Assembly (NCBI GenBank): GCA_020636005.1
Contig: JACJYR010000001.1
Coordinates: 1,994,001-2,058,000 of the forward strand
Reading direction: 5' to 3'
Origin: Lewinellaceae bacterium
GTDB taxonomy: Bacteria; Bacteroidota; Bacteroidia; Chitinophagales; Saprospiraceae
DNA: 64,000 nt
The notes beneath the pieces are model-generated. The model worked only from the letters and a program-made list of their open reading frames with translations, was not told the DNA's origin and made no database searches. Position numbers and translations under genes: made by a program. Each line of letters begins with the position of its first letter. The first letter of the stretch is position 1. Shown here in pieces: positions 17,774 through 25,916 of this stretch.

Positions 17774-18465
17774 GCAGAAGAAACAAACTACAAAAATTCG
17801 CTGAGGTTTTTTCCTTCCCCAACGTGTACGAAAACCTCGACCCGGAAACTTCCTCTCTCTTTGGGGAAAACGGAAAGGAAGTGGTCTTGAAAGGACATTG
17901 GTGCGAGCGCCATTTCAACAACAGCCAACCCCTCACCCTGGAACTGGCCTGCGGCAGGGGCGAGTACACGGTGGGCCTGGCGGAGCGCTTCCCCGAGCGC
18001 AACTTCGTCGGTGTGGACATCAAAGGCGCCCGCATCTGGAAAGGCGCCAAGGCCGCCCTGGCCAAAGGGCTGCCCAATGCCGCCTTCCTGCGTACCCGCA
18101 TCGAGATGATCGGGCAGTTTTTCGAAGCAAACGAGGTGGACGAAATCTGGATCACCTTTCCCGACCCTTTCCTCCGCAACAGCAAATCCAACCGCCGCCT
18201 CACTTCCCAGCCTTTTCTCGATCGCTATCAGGGTATTTTGAAAAAAGGTGGCTTCATCCATTTGAAAACGGATGAACCAGCGCTGTACGATTTCACCCTC
18301 CTCACCCTTTCGGAGCAAAAAACTTATACCTTAGAATATAGCGACGATGACATTTACGCCAAGCCCCTGCCCCTGCCGGAACTGGAAATAAAAACCTACT
18401 ACGAACGCCAGCACCTCGCCAACGGCAAGACCATCAAATACCTGCGGTACAAGTTGGGCGATTGA
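17770..18465 (+). CDS. trmB: tRNA (guanine-N7-)-methyltransferase TrmB
   Basis: This 231-residue protein is a class I SAM-dependent methyltransferase that makes m7G46 in the variable loop of many tRNAs. The SAM site LELACGRGEYTVGLA and acidic strand VGVDIKGARIW are visible, followed by the TrmB signature ITFPDPF...RRLTS and the late motif LKTDEPALYDFT. Length and order match the family. The start overlaps the stop of the DUF4143 gene. A tRNA gene follows 94 bp downstream under its own promoter. Confidence 0.95.
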   Translation: MSRRNKLQKFAEVFSFPNVYENLDPETSSLFGENGKEVVLKGHWCERHFNNSQPLTLELACGRGEYTVGLAERFPERNFVGVDIKGARIWKGAKAALAKGLPNAAFLRTRIEMIGQFFEANEVDEIWITFPDPFLRNSKSNRRLTSQPFLDRYQGILKKGGFIHLKTDEPALYDFTLLTLSEQKTYTLEYSDDDIYAKPLPLPELEIKTYYERQHLANGKTIKYLRYKLGD

Positions 18466-18477
18466 GCGGAATTTTTA

Positions 18478-18508
18478 TTTGCAGCTTTCCGTTGAATGCT
18501 TACTTTTG
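18478..18508 (+). promoter_or_regulatory. Bacteroidota-type promoter of the CAU tRNA
   Basis: TTTG at 18478-18481 and TACTTTTG at 18501-18508 are separated by 19 bp, an exact fit to the Bacteroidota -33/-7 consensus TTTG-N19-TAnnTTTG. The tRNA begins 51 bp after the -7 box. Confidence 0.75.
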
Positions 18509-18559
18509 CGACCGCTTTTACAATTTGTAATCCCTTGTAAAATCTTGAAAGCCAGAATC

Positions 18560-18633
18560 GGTCCCATAGCTCAGTTGGTTAGAGCATCTGACTCATAATC
18601 AGAGGGTCCCAGGTTCAAGCCCTGGTGGGACCA
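18560..18633 (+). tRNA. tRNA with CAU anticodon (Met, or Ile2)
   Basis: A 74-nt cloverleaf: acceptor GGTCCCA/TGGGACC, D arm with AGCTCAGTTGGTTAGAGC, anticodon stem TCTGA/TCAGA with CAT at 18594-18596, and T arm CCAGG-TTCAAGC-CCTGG. CCA is not encoded. CAU tRNAs can be elongator Met or, after lysidine change by TilS, Ile2. The acceptor lacks the C1-A72 mismatch of initiator tRNA. I cannot separate Met from Ile2 by eye. Confidence 0.92.
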
Positions 18634-18644
18634 CCCTAAATTTT

Positions 18645-18687
18645 AAAGAGCGCTAACAGACATTGCTTCCGTTAGCGCTCTTTTTTT
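18645..18687. terminator. Bidirectional terminator after the tRNA
   Basis: A 13-bp perfect stem (18645-18657 with 18671-18683, core GAGCGCTAAC/GTTAGCGCTC) is followed by a T run. It ends the tRNA transcript and, read leftward, the ABC efflux operon that stops at 18702. Confidence 0.88.
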
Positions 18688-18701
18688 GTGCAAAAGCCAC
18701 G

Positions 18702-19940
18702 TTACAACTTCTTCTGCACCTTCACTTGGGATGTGGTGTCCAAACCGCTCACCACCTCTATCTGGATGCCATCCGAAAGCCCCAACTGCACCTGCTTTTT
18801 CTGGAATTCCTGCTCGCCCGTTTTCACTTCCACATAAGTCGTGTCTTTTTCAAACAGCACATCCCGCTCTTTGATGGTGACGACCTTTTCCTTTTTGTCC
18901 AAAATAATATCACCGCTGGCACTGTAGCCCGCCCGCAGGAACACGTCGGTAGTGGGCTGGATGGCGGCCCGCACCTCGAACTTCACCGTGCCTTCCTCCA
19001 ATTCGCCTTTCGGGGCGATGTACTCCAGCGTAGCGCCGAATTTTTTGTTTTCGATGGCACCGATGGTGAGTTCGAGCGGCATACCTTCTTTGAGTTTGCC
19101 TACGTCTGATTCATCTACTTTACCCTCAAAGATGAGCGAGGTCATGTCGGCCACGACGGCGATGCTCGTGCCCTCGTTGAAGTTGTTGCGCTCGATGACG
19201 GAGGTGCCTTCCTCCACCGGCACGTCGAGCACCATGCCGTCCACGGTGGAGACGACGATGTTGGCCACCTGTTTGGAGTTTTTCGTGGCGCCCTCCCGCA
19301 ACAGTTGCAGGTTGTCAATGGCGGCGCTGAGTTCCTCTTTGCGCACGTTCACCTCGGCCTCGAACTGCTTCAGGCTGTTGGTGGAAACGATTTTGGTATT
19401 TTCAAATTCCGCTTTGGCGAGGTCGAGATCCCGCTTGATTTGCTGGTACTGCTGCTCGGAGACGACGCCATCCTGGAACAATTTTTTGTTGCGCTCGTCC
19501 TCCTGCTTGGCATTTTCAAAGCGCACCCGTGCCGCTTCCACGTCGAGTTTTTTGCCAAAGACATCCTGCTGGCGGGCCAGTTCCCGCTTGGCTTCATCGA
19601 AGCGGATGCGGGCCAGTTCCACGGAGGATTGCGCATTGTTGATGTTCACCTGGCTGGGCACGAGTTTGATGCGGGCTATTTGGTTGCCCTTTTTCACCAT
19701 CTGCCCGGCCTCCACAAAAATCTCGTCCACTACGCCGCTCACCTGCGGCTTTATCTGCACCTCCAGCCTCGGCTTGATGGCCCCGGTGGCTACTGTCTTT
19801 TTCACCACGTCGGTGATGACGGGCTTTTCCGTTTCATAGACCACGGGGTCTTTTTTGCTTTGTTGGTAAAAATAAATGCCGAGCGCTACGGACAAGATGC
19901 CGATGACGGCGGCAAGGGTGATGATGCATCCTTTATTCAT
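18702..19940 (-). CDS. Periplasmic adaptor (membrane fusion protein) of an ABC efflux system
   Basis: This 412-residue HlyD/MacA-type protein has one N-terminal membrane segment (IITLAAVIGILSVALGIYFY), a lipoyl half-motif (PQVSGVVDEIFVEAGQMVKKG), a long coiled coil at about 95-215, the second lipoyl half (VVSTVDGMVLDVPVEEGTSV, approximately) and beta-barrel domains. It would link an inner-membrane MacB-like transporter to an outer-membrane channel. It is the last gene of the leftward set ATPase-permease-permease-adaptor, but a kinase gene, a permease fragment and an UPF0175 gene now separate it from the permeases by 2.2 kb. No outer-membrane channel gene is present here. Confidence 0.9.
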   Translation of the reverse strand: MNKGCIITLAAVIGILSVALGIYFYQQSKKDPVVYETEKPVITDVVKKTVATGAIKPRLEVQIKPQVSGVVDEIFVEAGQMVKKGNQIARIKLVPSQVNINNAQSSVELARIRFDEAKRELARQQDVFGKKLDVEAARVRFENAKQEDERNKKLFQDGVVSEQQYQQIKRDLDLAKAEFENTKIVSTNSLKQFEAEVNVRKEELSAAIDNLQLLREGATKNSKQVANIVVSTVDGMVLDVPVEEGTSVIERNNFNEGTSIAVVADMTSLIFEGKVDESDVGKLKEGMPLELTIGAIENKKFGATLEYIAPKGELEEGTVKFEVRAAIQPTTDVFLRAGYSASGDIILDKKEKVVTIKERDVLFEKDTTYVEVKTGEQEFQKKQVQLGLSDGIQIEVVSGLDTTSQVKVQKKL

Positions 19941-20040
19941 GTGGGTTGGGTTTGAGTTGTATGTTGTTTTTAGAGGTATTGTATTTGGTTGAGCTCTATT
20001 AAATATTAAACTAAATAATAAAGCTGATACAATTAATCGT

Positions 20041-21612
20041 TCAGGGCTGTTGTTCTTTTGAGCTTAATGGTGCACGCATTTTTAATCTTCTACTTTGTGA
20101 TTTGGATCTATAAGAAAGTTTTTCAAGCCACGACTGTTTCTCATCTTCCTTTTTGAACTGGTAAACAGCTTCTTGAATATAATTTCTAAATTCGTCTGTA
20201 TCCATTTTATTATGACGCCCATCGGAAGTTGAACGAATTAGGTTGTAAACTGAACGCTTATTAAAGGCGACAAATGACCCCCTAAACCACCTTGAAACAA
20301 GGCGAATATTCTCTGGAATTTCATATCCCATATCCTTATATTCGTAGCGATACTCAACAAGGTCATATTTATCATATTGCCCTGGATAAAGTTCGGAAAC
20401 CGCTTCTTTATTGTATCTTATATGATAAGGCTCTTCTCCATTCGCGGCAACATAAACTCCTGATGGTTCAAGTTCATAAAGTTCCAGTCGAAAGTAATTC
20501 CATTCAGGATCGTAGCCAAAAGACTCAAAAACTAATCTCTTCGGCTTAACAATTTCAATTAATTGAAAATCTAATTCAATGCAACCTTCCTCATACGACA
20601 ATCTCGCATCCCTTAAATCTAATCCGCCACCATCTGGCAAAAACATAAAATTTAAGTTATTGTATGAGCATAAAATTCTAAGAATATTAACAATGTCGTT
20701 TATATCTTCCCAAATTACTCTTTTGGGAAAGGCTGAAGGAAATAGTTTTCTTTGAATCTCAAACCACTGTTCTTGATTCCTTTCATGAAAATCCTGATTA
20801 AGTACTTTCCAATCCTCAAGTATTGAAATAAAGTCATTTATATCAGGCCTTAAGTTAGGATCATTTTCTGTACATGCTGCAAGCAGCATATCAATTGGCG
20901 TTGTGTAGCAATTATTATAAAAGCGTCGAAATTCTAAGATAGATTCAGGTGAGTATTGCCCATCAAAACCCTTTGGATTTTCAGTAAGAACAATCCATAA
21001 TGTTTTGGCTAAGGAATATATGTCAGCTTTTAAACCATCAGCCTTGGACGATTCTCTCCTCATTTCAGGGGCTATTGTCCATTTGGCACCTATTACTTCA
21101 TTTTTGAAAGAAATGTCTTCTTTTTCTGGATAATCAACTAACCCAAAATCCGCTATTGAATACCTTGAGTCATGAATTAATAAGTTAGAAGGTTTTATAT
21201 CTCTATGTGAAATACCTCTTTTATGCAATTCTCTTAATGTCTGACATACTTCTAATATAGCATCAATCTTCTTTTCTATACTTTTACTTTTTAATTCACT
21301 TTCGACACTCTTGGCAATAGGCATAACATAAAAAGGTACTACGGCTTCATTTAAATCTTTTGGCAAATATTTGTCAACCATAGGTATAATTCCTTCAATG
21401 TCGGAGTTTTCTTCAATGACTTTTGTTTCATCAAGAAATCGAGTATAAGACTTTGAATTAACTGATTTTAATAGCTTAATAGCACCATTATTTCCTTTCT
21501 CGTCAGTACATTTCCAAACTTCTGCATTTCCTCCACTGCCTAAATATGATTCAAGTGTCCATCTGCAAAATTTTAGCCCTTTTTTGAATTGTTTCTTTTC
21601 CATTTCTTGCAT
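20041..21612 (-). CDS. Serine/threonine protein kinase, AT-rich and probably acquired
   Basis: This 523-residue protein carries a complete Hanks-type kinase domain (about 12-290): glycine loop LGSGGNAEVW, catalytic Lys in GAIKLLK, HRDIKPSNLL, DFG and an APE-type motif (IAPEMRR). The C-terminal ~230 residues are unlike any domain I know and lack membrane segments or PASTA repeats, so it is a soluble kinase. Its codons are far richer in A and T than the neighbours, which points to transfer. I chose ATG 21612 (21603 is also possible) because the frame upstream runs into a duplicated piece of the permease gene. It sits inside an ABC efflux operon. Confidence 0.88.
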   Translation of the reverse strand: MQEMEKKQFKKGLKFCRWTLESYLGSGGNAEVWKCTDEKGNNGAIKLLKSVNSKSYTRFLDETKVIEENSDIEGIIPMVDKYLPKDLNEAVVPFYVMPIAKSVESELKSKSIEKKIDAILEVCQTLRELHKRGISHRDIKPSNLLIHDSRYSIADFGLVDYPEKEDISFKNEVIGAKWTIAPEMRRESSKADGLKADIYSLAKTLWIVLTENPKGFDGQYSPESILEFRRFYNNCYTTPIDMLLAACTENDPNLRPDINDFISILEDWKVLNQDFHERNQEQWFEIQRKLFPSAFPKRVIWEDINDIVNILRILCSYNNLNFMFLPDGGGLDLRDARLSYEEGCIELDFQLIEIVKPKRLVFESFGYDPEWNYFRLELYELEPSGVYVAANGEEPYHIRYNKEAVSELYPGQYDKYDLVEYRYEYKDMGYEIPENIRLVSRWFRGSFVAFNKRSVYNLIRSTSDGRHNKMDTDEFRNYIQEAVYQFKKEDEKQSWLEKLSYRSKSQSRRLKMRAPLSSKEQQP

Positions 21613-21673
21613 GTTATAATAAGTATGAAAATTCAATAACTTTTGACGGTCACCTAAACCGAAATAACTCCCC

Positions 21674-21747
21674 CTACTCATCCCTCAACGCCTCCACCGG
21701 CTTAATCCTCGAAGCCTGCAAGGCCGGCACCAGCCCCGTCAGCGCCC
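21674..21747 (-). pseudogene. Duplicated 3' fragment of the MacB-like permease gene
   Basis: These 74 bp match the last 74 bp of the permease gene at 22155-22228 with two differences (72/74), including its stop codon. Translated they give the permease tail ALTGLVPALQ...EALRDE. No other part of a permease gene is attached, so it is a leftover of the duplication that came with the insertion of the UPF0175 gene. Confidence 0.9.
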
Positions 21748-22010
21748 TAATATTTGAGCTTTTTTGCATCCGCCAAAACCTCCTCCACCCCCAGCAAAGA
21801 AATCGGTATTTGATACTCAGAAAGAACGGTCTCAAATTGCAAGCGTGACAGGTCAGCAATTTGGGAAGCCTTGCCAATCGTCACCTTTTGCTGAATGTAC
21901 AATTGAATGGCAAGCGCAATTTTTATCCGCTTTTTAAGCTCTTTTTCCGATTCGTTCAGCGTCAGTAAGATGTCTGACGGCAAATCAATATGGATGGTCT
22001 GTAAAGTCAT
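21747..22010 (-). CDS. UPF0175 family protein (antitoxin-like, ribbon-helix-helix/HTH)
   Basis: This 87-residue protein matches UPF0175: an N-terminal strand and helix (IHIDLPSDILLTL), then ALAIQLYIQQKVTIGKASQIADLSRLQFE (two adjacent blocks) and the end EYQIPISLLGVEE. UPF0175 proteins often act as antitoxin partners of PIN-domain (DUF3368) toxins. No PIN gene is next to it, so it is an orphan here. Its TAG stop abuts the duplicated permease fragment, and a heptamer array lies upstream. The 74-bp direct repeats on both sides mark it as an inserted cassette. Confidence 0.8.
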   Translation of the reverse strand: MTLQTIHIDLPSDILLTLNESEKELKKRIKIALAIQLYIQQKVTIGKASQIADLSRLQFETVLSEYQIPISLLGVEEVLADAKKLKY

Positions 22011-22101
22011 GATCTAAATTTTTTGTCGAAATTAGGTAGAATAATGAAAACAATTTAGGTTTTAAAATTGGCGAACGATATTGACTTTTAAGGAGTTGCA
22101 C

Positions 22102-22148
22102 AATCGTAAATCGTAAATCGTAAATCGTAAATCCAAAAATCGTAAATC
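22102..22148. repeat. Heptamer tandem array (AATCGTA)n
   Basis: Four exact units of AATCGTA (22102-22129) are followed by degenerate units up to 22148. The array lies directly after the stop codon of the permease gene (read leftward) and before the UPF0175 gene. There are no spacers, so it is not a CRISPR. Confidence 0.9.
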
Positions 22149-22154
22149 CACTTA

Positions 22155-23399
22155 CTACTCATCCCTCAACGCCTCCACCGGCTTAATCCTCGAAGCCTGC
22201 AAGGCTGGCACCAGCCCCGTCAGTGCCCCGGCGATTACCAGTATCAAAATGGCCGCAATGCCCACGCCCAGTTTGATTTGCGGGTTGTAAAAAAACTGCA
22301 CCTCTGTGCCCGCCGCTACGCCCATCAGATAGACGATGCCCGTACTGGCCAACAAGCCCAGGTAGCCGGCAATGGTGGTAATGAAAATGGACTCCAGCAG
22401 CACCATGCTGATGATGGAGGCGGGCGTGGCACCCATCGCCTTGCGGATGCCGATTTCCTTGGTGCGGTCTTTCACGATGATGAGCATGATATTGCCCACC
22501 CCGATGATGCCGGCGATGAGGCTGCCGATGCCCACGAACCACACCAATAGTTTAATGCCCGTAAAAAGGCCGTTCAGGTTTTTTACCTCCTCCTGCACGT
22601 TGTTGCCACGTACGCCCTGCGGGTCGTCGGGGTGTATTTTGTGGCGCTCTTTGAGCAGGGCCGAGATGTTTTTCTGCGCTTCGCTGATGTTGTAGCGCTG
22701 GTCAATCGTGCAGACAAACCAGCCGATTTGATTAGGGCGGTTGGTCACCTGCTGGGCGGTGGTGAGCGGCATGAAGATGGATTTTTCGTCGTCTTCGGCA
22801 TCCTCGCCCCGGCGGTCGGATTGGAAGGTGCCGACCACCAAATAGTCCGTGCCGTGTATCTTGATGGAGCCGCCAACGGGCTTTTCTTCTTTGTCGAACA
22901 GCGTCTCCGCCACCCGTTTTCCGATGACGACCACCTTTCGCCGCTGCTGCATGTCCAGTTCGTTGAGGAAGCGCCCATCCAGCATTTTGACGGCGTCTAT
23001 TTTTATCATGTCCGGGCAGTCGCCCCGCACGTCGAAGGAGCCTTTTTTGTCGTTGTGGACGATTTCGCCGCTGTTCACCCATAGGCGGGGCGCCATGTAT
23101 TCTATCTCCTTGTCGAAATGCGTTTCAATAGCCCGGATGTCTTCGTTGGTCAACTGGGCATTCCGGCCCGGTGGCAACCCCATGTAGGGCAGGGTGGTGC
23201 GTTGCGTCCACATGTACATGGCGTTCCTCGCATGGCTACCGAACATGCTGAACACGCCGTTCTCCAACCCCGACCCCGCCCCCATCAGCACGATGAGCAT
23301 AAAGATGCCCCAGAAAACACCCAAGGCCGTGAGGAAGGTGCGAAGCTTGTTTTTTCGGATAGTACCGAAGATTTCTTGCCATTTGTCGTAATCCAGCAT
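22155..23399 (-). CDS. ABC transporter permease, MacB/FtsX type (second of two)
   Basis: This 414-residue protein has the MacB plan: a first membrane helix (TFLTALGVFWGIFMLIVLMG), a ~230-residue periplasmic domain, then three helices forming the FtsX domain with the conserved IGIRKAMGA coupling region (about 310-320) and a final PALQASRIKPVEAL tail. Such proteins do not pass drugs through the membrane but drive conformational change that moves substrates in the periplasm. It is paralogous to the permease at 23931-25175, same length. Its last 74 bp are duplicated at 21674-21747. An octamer array starts ~10 bp before its start codon. Confidence 0.92.
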   Translation of the reverse strand: MLDYDKWQEIFGTIRKNKLRTFLTALGVFWGIFMLIVLMGAGSGLENGVFSMFGSHARNAMYMWTQRTTLPYMGLPPGRNAQLTNEDIRAIETHFDKEIEYMAPRLWVNSGEIVHNDKKGSFDVRGDCPDMIKIDAVKMLDGRFLNELDMQQRRKVVVIGKRVAETLFDKEEKPVGGSIKIHGTDYLVVGTFQSDRRGEDAEDDEKSIFMPLTTAQQVTNRPNQIGWFVCTIDQRYNISEAQKNISALLKERHKIHPDDPQGVRGNNVQEEVKNLNGLFTGIKLLVWFVGIGSLIAGIIGVGNIMLIIVKDRTKEIGIRKAMGATPASIISMVLLESIFITTIAGYLGLLASTGIVYLMGVAAGTEVQFFYNPQIKLGVGIAAILILVIAGALTGLVPALQASRIKPVEALRDE

Positions 23400-23409
23400 A
23401 GCAATGATG

Positions 23410-23441
23410 GAATGAGTGAATGAGTGAATGAGTGAATGACT
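23410..23441 (+). repeat. Octamer tandem array (GAATGAGT)n, left arm
   Basis: Three exact units of GAATGAGT plus one variant (GAATGACT). The array lies between the permease start codon (23397-23399) and the four-helix-bundle gene. It is the inverse of the array at 23885-23924, so the two form inverted repeats around that gene. Confidence 0.9.
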
Positions 23442-23444
23442 GAA

Positions 23445-23840
23445 TTATTGGGGCGCAGGGGGGGCGCTGCTGTTTTTTCTGGCGGTTGATACGATTTTCA
23501 ATATTTCGCCGACTTCTGTTAATAGCCTTTTTAACTCATTTCTATCGCACAGGATTTTTGAGCCTTCGATGACTTCCAGCCAATATTCACTTTCGTCGGC
23601 TTCTTCTACTGTGATTGAAATTTTTGAATAAAACTCTGCTTTTGAGCGGGCACGACATGAAGCCCGATAGTTTGCCCCTGTTGAGGTAGCTGCTTTTATC
23701 AATTGGAACGATATCGTCCTGCATGCTTGTGTTGGAGGAAGTGTATCGCAAAAATGAATGACGTCAATAGCAAACTGCTTTGTCCGTTTCCTCATTTTCT
23801 CTGTAAATTCCTCTTTTTCTTGTTTTGAGTGATAGCTCAT
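23445..23840 (-). CDS. Four-helix-bundle protein (23S rRNA intervening-sequence family)
   Basis: This 131-residue protein matches the family first found in intervening sequences of 23S rRNA: an N-terminal helix with RTKQFAIDVIHFCDTLP, SFQLIKAATSTGANYRASCRARS, then FYSKISITVEEADESEYWLEV and a last helix. The conserved GANYR...RAxSxxEF-like core is clear. The proteins form pentamers and their role is unknown; their genes often look mobile. Here the gene sits between two permease genes of one operon, exactly between inverted octamer arrays. Confidence 0.92.
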   Translation of the reverse strand: MSYHSKQEKEEFTEKMRKRTKQFAIDVIHFCDTLPPTQACRTISFQLIKAATSTGANYRASCRARSKAEFYSKISITVEEADESEYWLEVIEGSKILCDRNELKRLLTEVGEILKIVSTARKNSSAPPAPQ

Positions 23841-23884
23841 ATTTTTTGATTTTTAAACACAAAATTGCCCGTCTGGCATCATTC

Positions 23885-23924
23885 ACTCATTTACTCATTT
23901 ACTCATTTACTCATTCACGCATTC
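23885..23924 (+). repeat. Octamer tandem array (ACTCATTT)n, right arm
   Basis: Three ACTCATTT units, one ACTCATTC and one ACGCATTC. Inverted they read (AAATGAGT/GAATGAGT)n, the same word as the left array at 23410-23441. The array ends 6 bp from the stop codon of the first permease gene (23931). Confidence 0.9.
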
Positions 23925-23930
23925 CTCCCC

Positions 23931-25175
23931 CTATCCTCTCATCGCCGTCACCGGATTCACCCTTACCGCCTGCACGGCAGGGATCAGCCCCGCCAGGGTG
24001 CCGCAGACAACCAGGAAAAGGAGGGCGGACAGTACGCTGCCGAAATCCACTTCGGGGTTGTAAAAAAACTCAGTTTCGATGTTGTTTTTTTCCATGAACG
24101 ACTGCACGGCATACACGACCCCGAAGCCGCACAGGAGGCCCAGGTACCCGGCCACGCCCGTCAGGAAAATGGCCTCTTGCAAAATCATGCTGACGATGGA
24201 CCAGGGCGTGGCCCCCATCGCCTTGCGGATGCCTATTTCCTTGGTACGGTCTTTCACGATGATGAGCATGATGTTGCTCACGCCCACCACCCCGGCGATG
24301 ATGCTGCCGATACCGACGAACCAGATGAAAAAACGGATGCCCATGAAAACGGACTGGAATTGCTGGTATTCCTCGATGTTGTTGCTGATGTAGAGGGCCG
24401 ATTTGTCGGTGGGGGAAAAGTTGTACTTCGTAGCGTACTCCTGCCGGATGTTATTTTCAATGACTTTTGATTCTTCCAGCGTGGCATCACCAACGGTGAC
24501 CATTAATTGGTGGATGCGGTCTTGTGTATCGAAGATGCGCTGGGCGGTGGTGATGGGAATGTAGATTTTGCGCATTTCATTTTCGCCGCCCGAGTCTTCA
24601 AAGACGCCCACGATAGTAAATTCTGTTCCTTTAACATTTAACTGCCGCCCAATGGGGTCTTCGCCTTCTTTGAAAAAACCTTCCTTCACCAACTTGCCGA
24701 TGACGCAGATTTTCCGGCGCTCTTTGATGTCCGGTTCGTTGATGTAGCGCCCTTTTTTCATCAGGGTATTTTCCAGGTAAAGGTGGTCGGGGTGTACGCT
24801 GCGCACATCAAAAGAGAGCGTTTTGCCCTCATACTCGACGACCAGTTCCCCGCCGAGGTAGTAGCGGCCCGTGACGTGCTCGACGCCTGCCACCTTGTTC
24901 CGCAACACATCGTAATCGCTGTTGTTAAAACGAATCCAACGGCCTGCGGGAAGGCCCTTGTAGGGTTCGGAGGTACGGTCGGGGTACAGCCAGAGGCTGT
25001 TCACGGCGTCGTCGCCGAAGTTTTTTTCAAAACTGTTCTGCAGGCCGTTGCCTGCCCCCAGCAGGATGACAAGCATAAATATGCCCCACCACACCGCAAA
25101 GGCCGTGAGCAGCGTCCGCAGTTGGTGCTTTTTCAGCGACTCGAATATTTCCTGCCATTTGTCGAGATCGAACAT
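23931..25175 (-). CDS. ABC transporter permease, MacB/FtsX type (first of two)
   Basis: This 414-residue protein has the same plan as its paralogue at 22155-23399: first membrane helix (TAFAVWWGIFMLVILLGAGN), a periplasmic domain with ExxxGRYYLGGE-like strands, and three C-terminal helices with KEIGIRKAMGATPWSI. Together the two permeases probably form a heterodimer with the ATPase encoded just upstream. The start is ATG 25175 (MFDLDKWQEIF, aligning with MLDYDKWQEIF of the paralogue); the longer open frame upstream only translates the octamer array. Confidence 0.92.
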   Translation of the reverse strand: MFDLDKWQEIFESLKKHQLRTLLTAFAVWWGIFMLVILLGAGNGLQNSFEKNFGDDAVNSLWLYPDRTSEPYKGLPAGRWIRFNNSDYDVLRNKVAGVEHVTGRYYLGGELVVEYEGKTLSFDVRSVHPDHLYLENTLMKKGRYINEPDIKERRKICVIGKLVKEGFFKEGEDPIGRQLNVKGTEFTIVGVFEDSGGENEMRKIYIPITTAQRIFDTQDRIHQLMVTVGDATLEESKVIENNIRQEYATKYNFSPTDKSALYISNNIEEYQQFQSVFMGIRFFIWFVGIGSIIAGVVGVSNIMLIIVKDRTKEIGIRKAMGATPWSIVSMILQEAIFLTGVAGYLGLLCGFGVVYAVQSFMEKNNIETEFFYNPEVDFGSVLSALLFLVVCGTLAGLIPAVQAVRVNPVTAMRG

Positions 25176-25178
25176 AGC

Positions 25179-25214
25179 AATGAGAGAATGAGAGAATGAG
25201 AGAATGAGAGAATG
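25179..25214 (+). repeat. Octamer tandem array (AATGAGAG)n before the first permease
   Basis: Four exact AATGAGAG units plus a partial one begin 4 bp upstream of the permease start codon, filling the stretch where ribosomes would load. On the mRNA it reads (CTCTCATT)n. Confidence 0.88.
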
Positions 25215-25256
25215 GCAAAGAGCCATCATGCTCATTTCTTCATTTTCAATGCTCAA

Positions 25257-25916
25257 TTATTCAATAAGTCCATCGGTTAAGCGGATGACCCTGTTTGTGC
25301 GCTCCGCAATATCGTTTTCGTGGGTGACGATGACCACGGTCATGCCCTCCCGGTTGACCTGTTCAAAAATTTCCATCACCTCATAGCTGGTTTTGGTGTC
25401 CAGTGCGCCGGTGGGTTCGTCGGCAAGGATGATTTTTGGCTGGCCGACCAACGCCCTTGCAATGGCCACCCGCTGCTGCTGGCCGCCGGACATTTGGTTT
25501 GGGAGGTGAAAAGCCCAGTCTTTGAGGCCCACCCGGTCGAGGTATTCGATGGCCAGTTCCAGGCGCTTTTTCCTGTCCATTTTTTGGTAGTAGAGTGGCA
25601 GGGCGACGTTCTCTGCCGCATTTTTAAAAGAGAGCAAATTGAAGGACTGGAAGACAAAGCCGATGAGGTTGTTGCGGTATTTGGCGGCCTGCGTTTCGGT
25701 GATGTTTTTTATCAAATGTCCGGCGAGGCGGTACTCACCACTATCGTATTCGTCGAGGATGCCGAGGATGTTGAGCAGGGTGGATTTGCCGGAGCCGGAA
25801 GAGCCCATGATGGAGACGAGTTCGCCCTGTTCGATGGTCAGGTCAATGCCTTTGAGCACTTCCAGGTTGGTAAATTCTGTGCTGTAAGATTTTCGGATGT
25901 TCCGTAGTTCAATCAT
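25257..25916 (-). CDS. ABC transporter ATP-binding protein, MacB/LolD type
   Basis: This 219-residue ATPase has Walker A GSSGSGKST (about 38-46), the signature MSGGQQQRVAIARAL, Walker B ILADEPTGALD and the H-loop VTHE. The MacB/LolD-type insert YDSGEYRLAG is present. It is the first gene of the leftward efflux set (ATPase, permease, permease, adaptor) and would power the paired FtsX-like permeases. The substrate cannot be told. The 275-bp gap to the divergent acyl-CoA dehydrogenase should hold its promoter. Confidence 0.95.
   Translation of the reverse strand: MIELRNIRKSYSTEFTNLEVLKGIDLTIEQGELVSIMGSSGSGKSTLLNILGILDEYDSGEYRLAGHLIKNITETQAAKYRNNLIGFVFQSFNLLSFKNAAENVALPLYYQKMDRKKRLELAIEYLDRVGLKDWAFHLPNQMSGGQQQRVAIARALVGQPKIILADEPTGALDTKTSYEVMEIFEQVNREGMTVVIVTHENDIAERTNRVIRLTDGLIE

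Noticed and set aside
18560..18633. tRNA end as an integration (att) site
   Set aside because: No integrase gene and no direct repeat of the tRNA 3' end are present in the window.
22102..22148. Possible CRISPR or CRISPR-like array
   Set aside because: The units are 7 bp long without spacers; no cas gene is present.
23410..23924. Octamer arrays as CRISPR repeats
   Set aside because: The 8-bp units follow each other without spacers and the two arrays are inverted around one gene.
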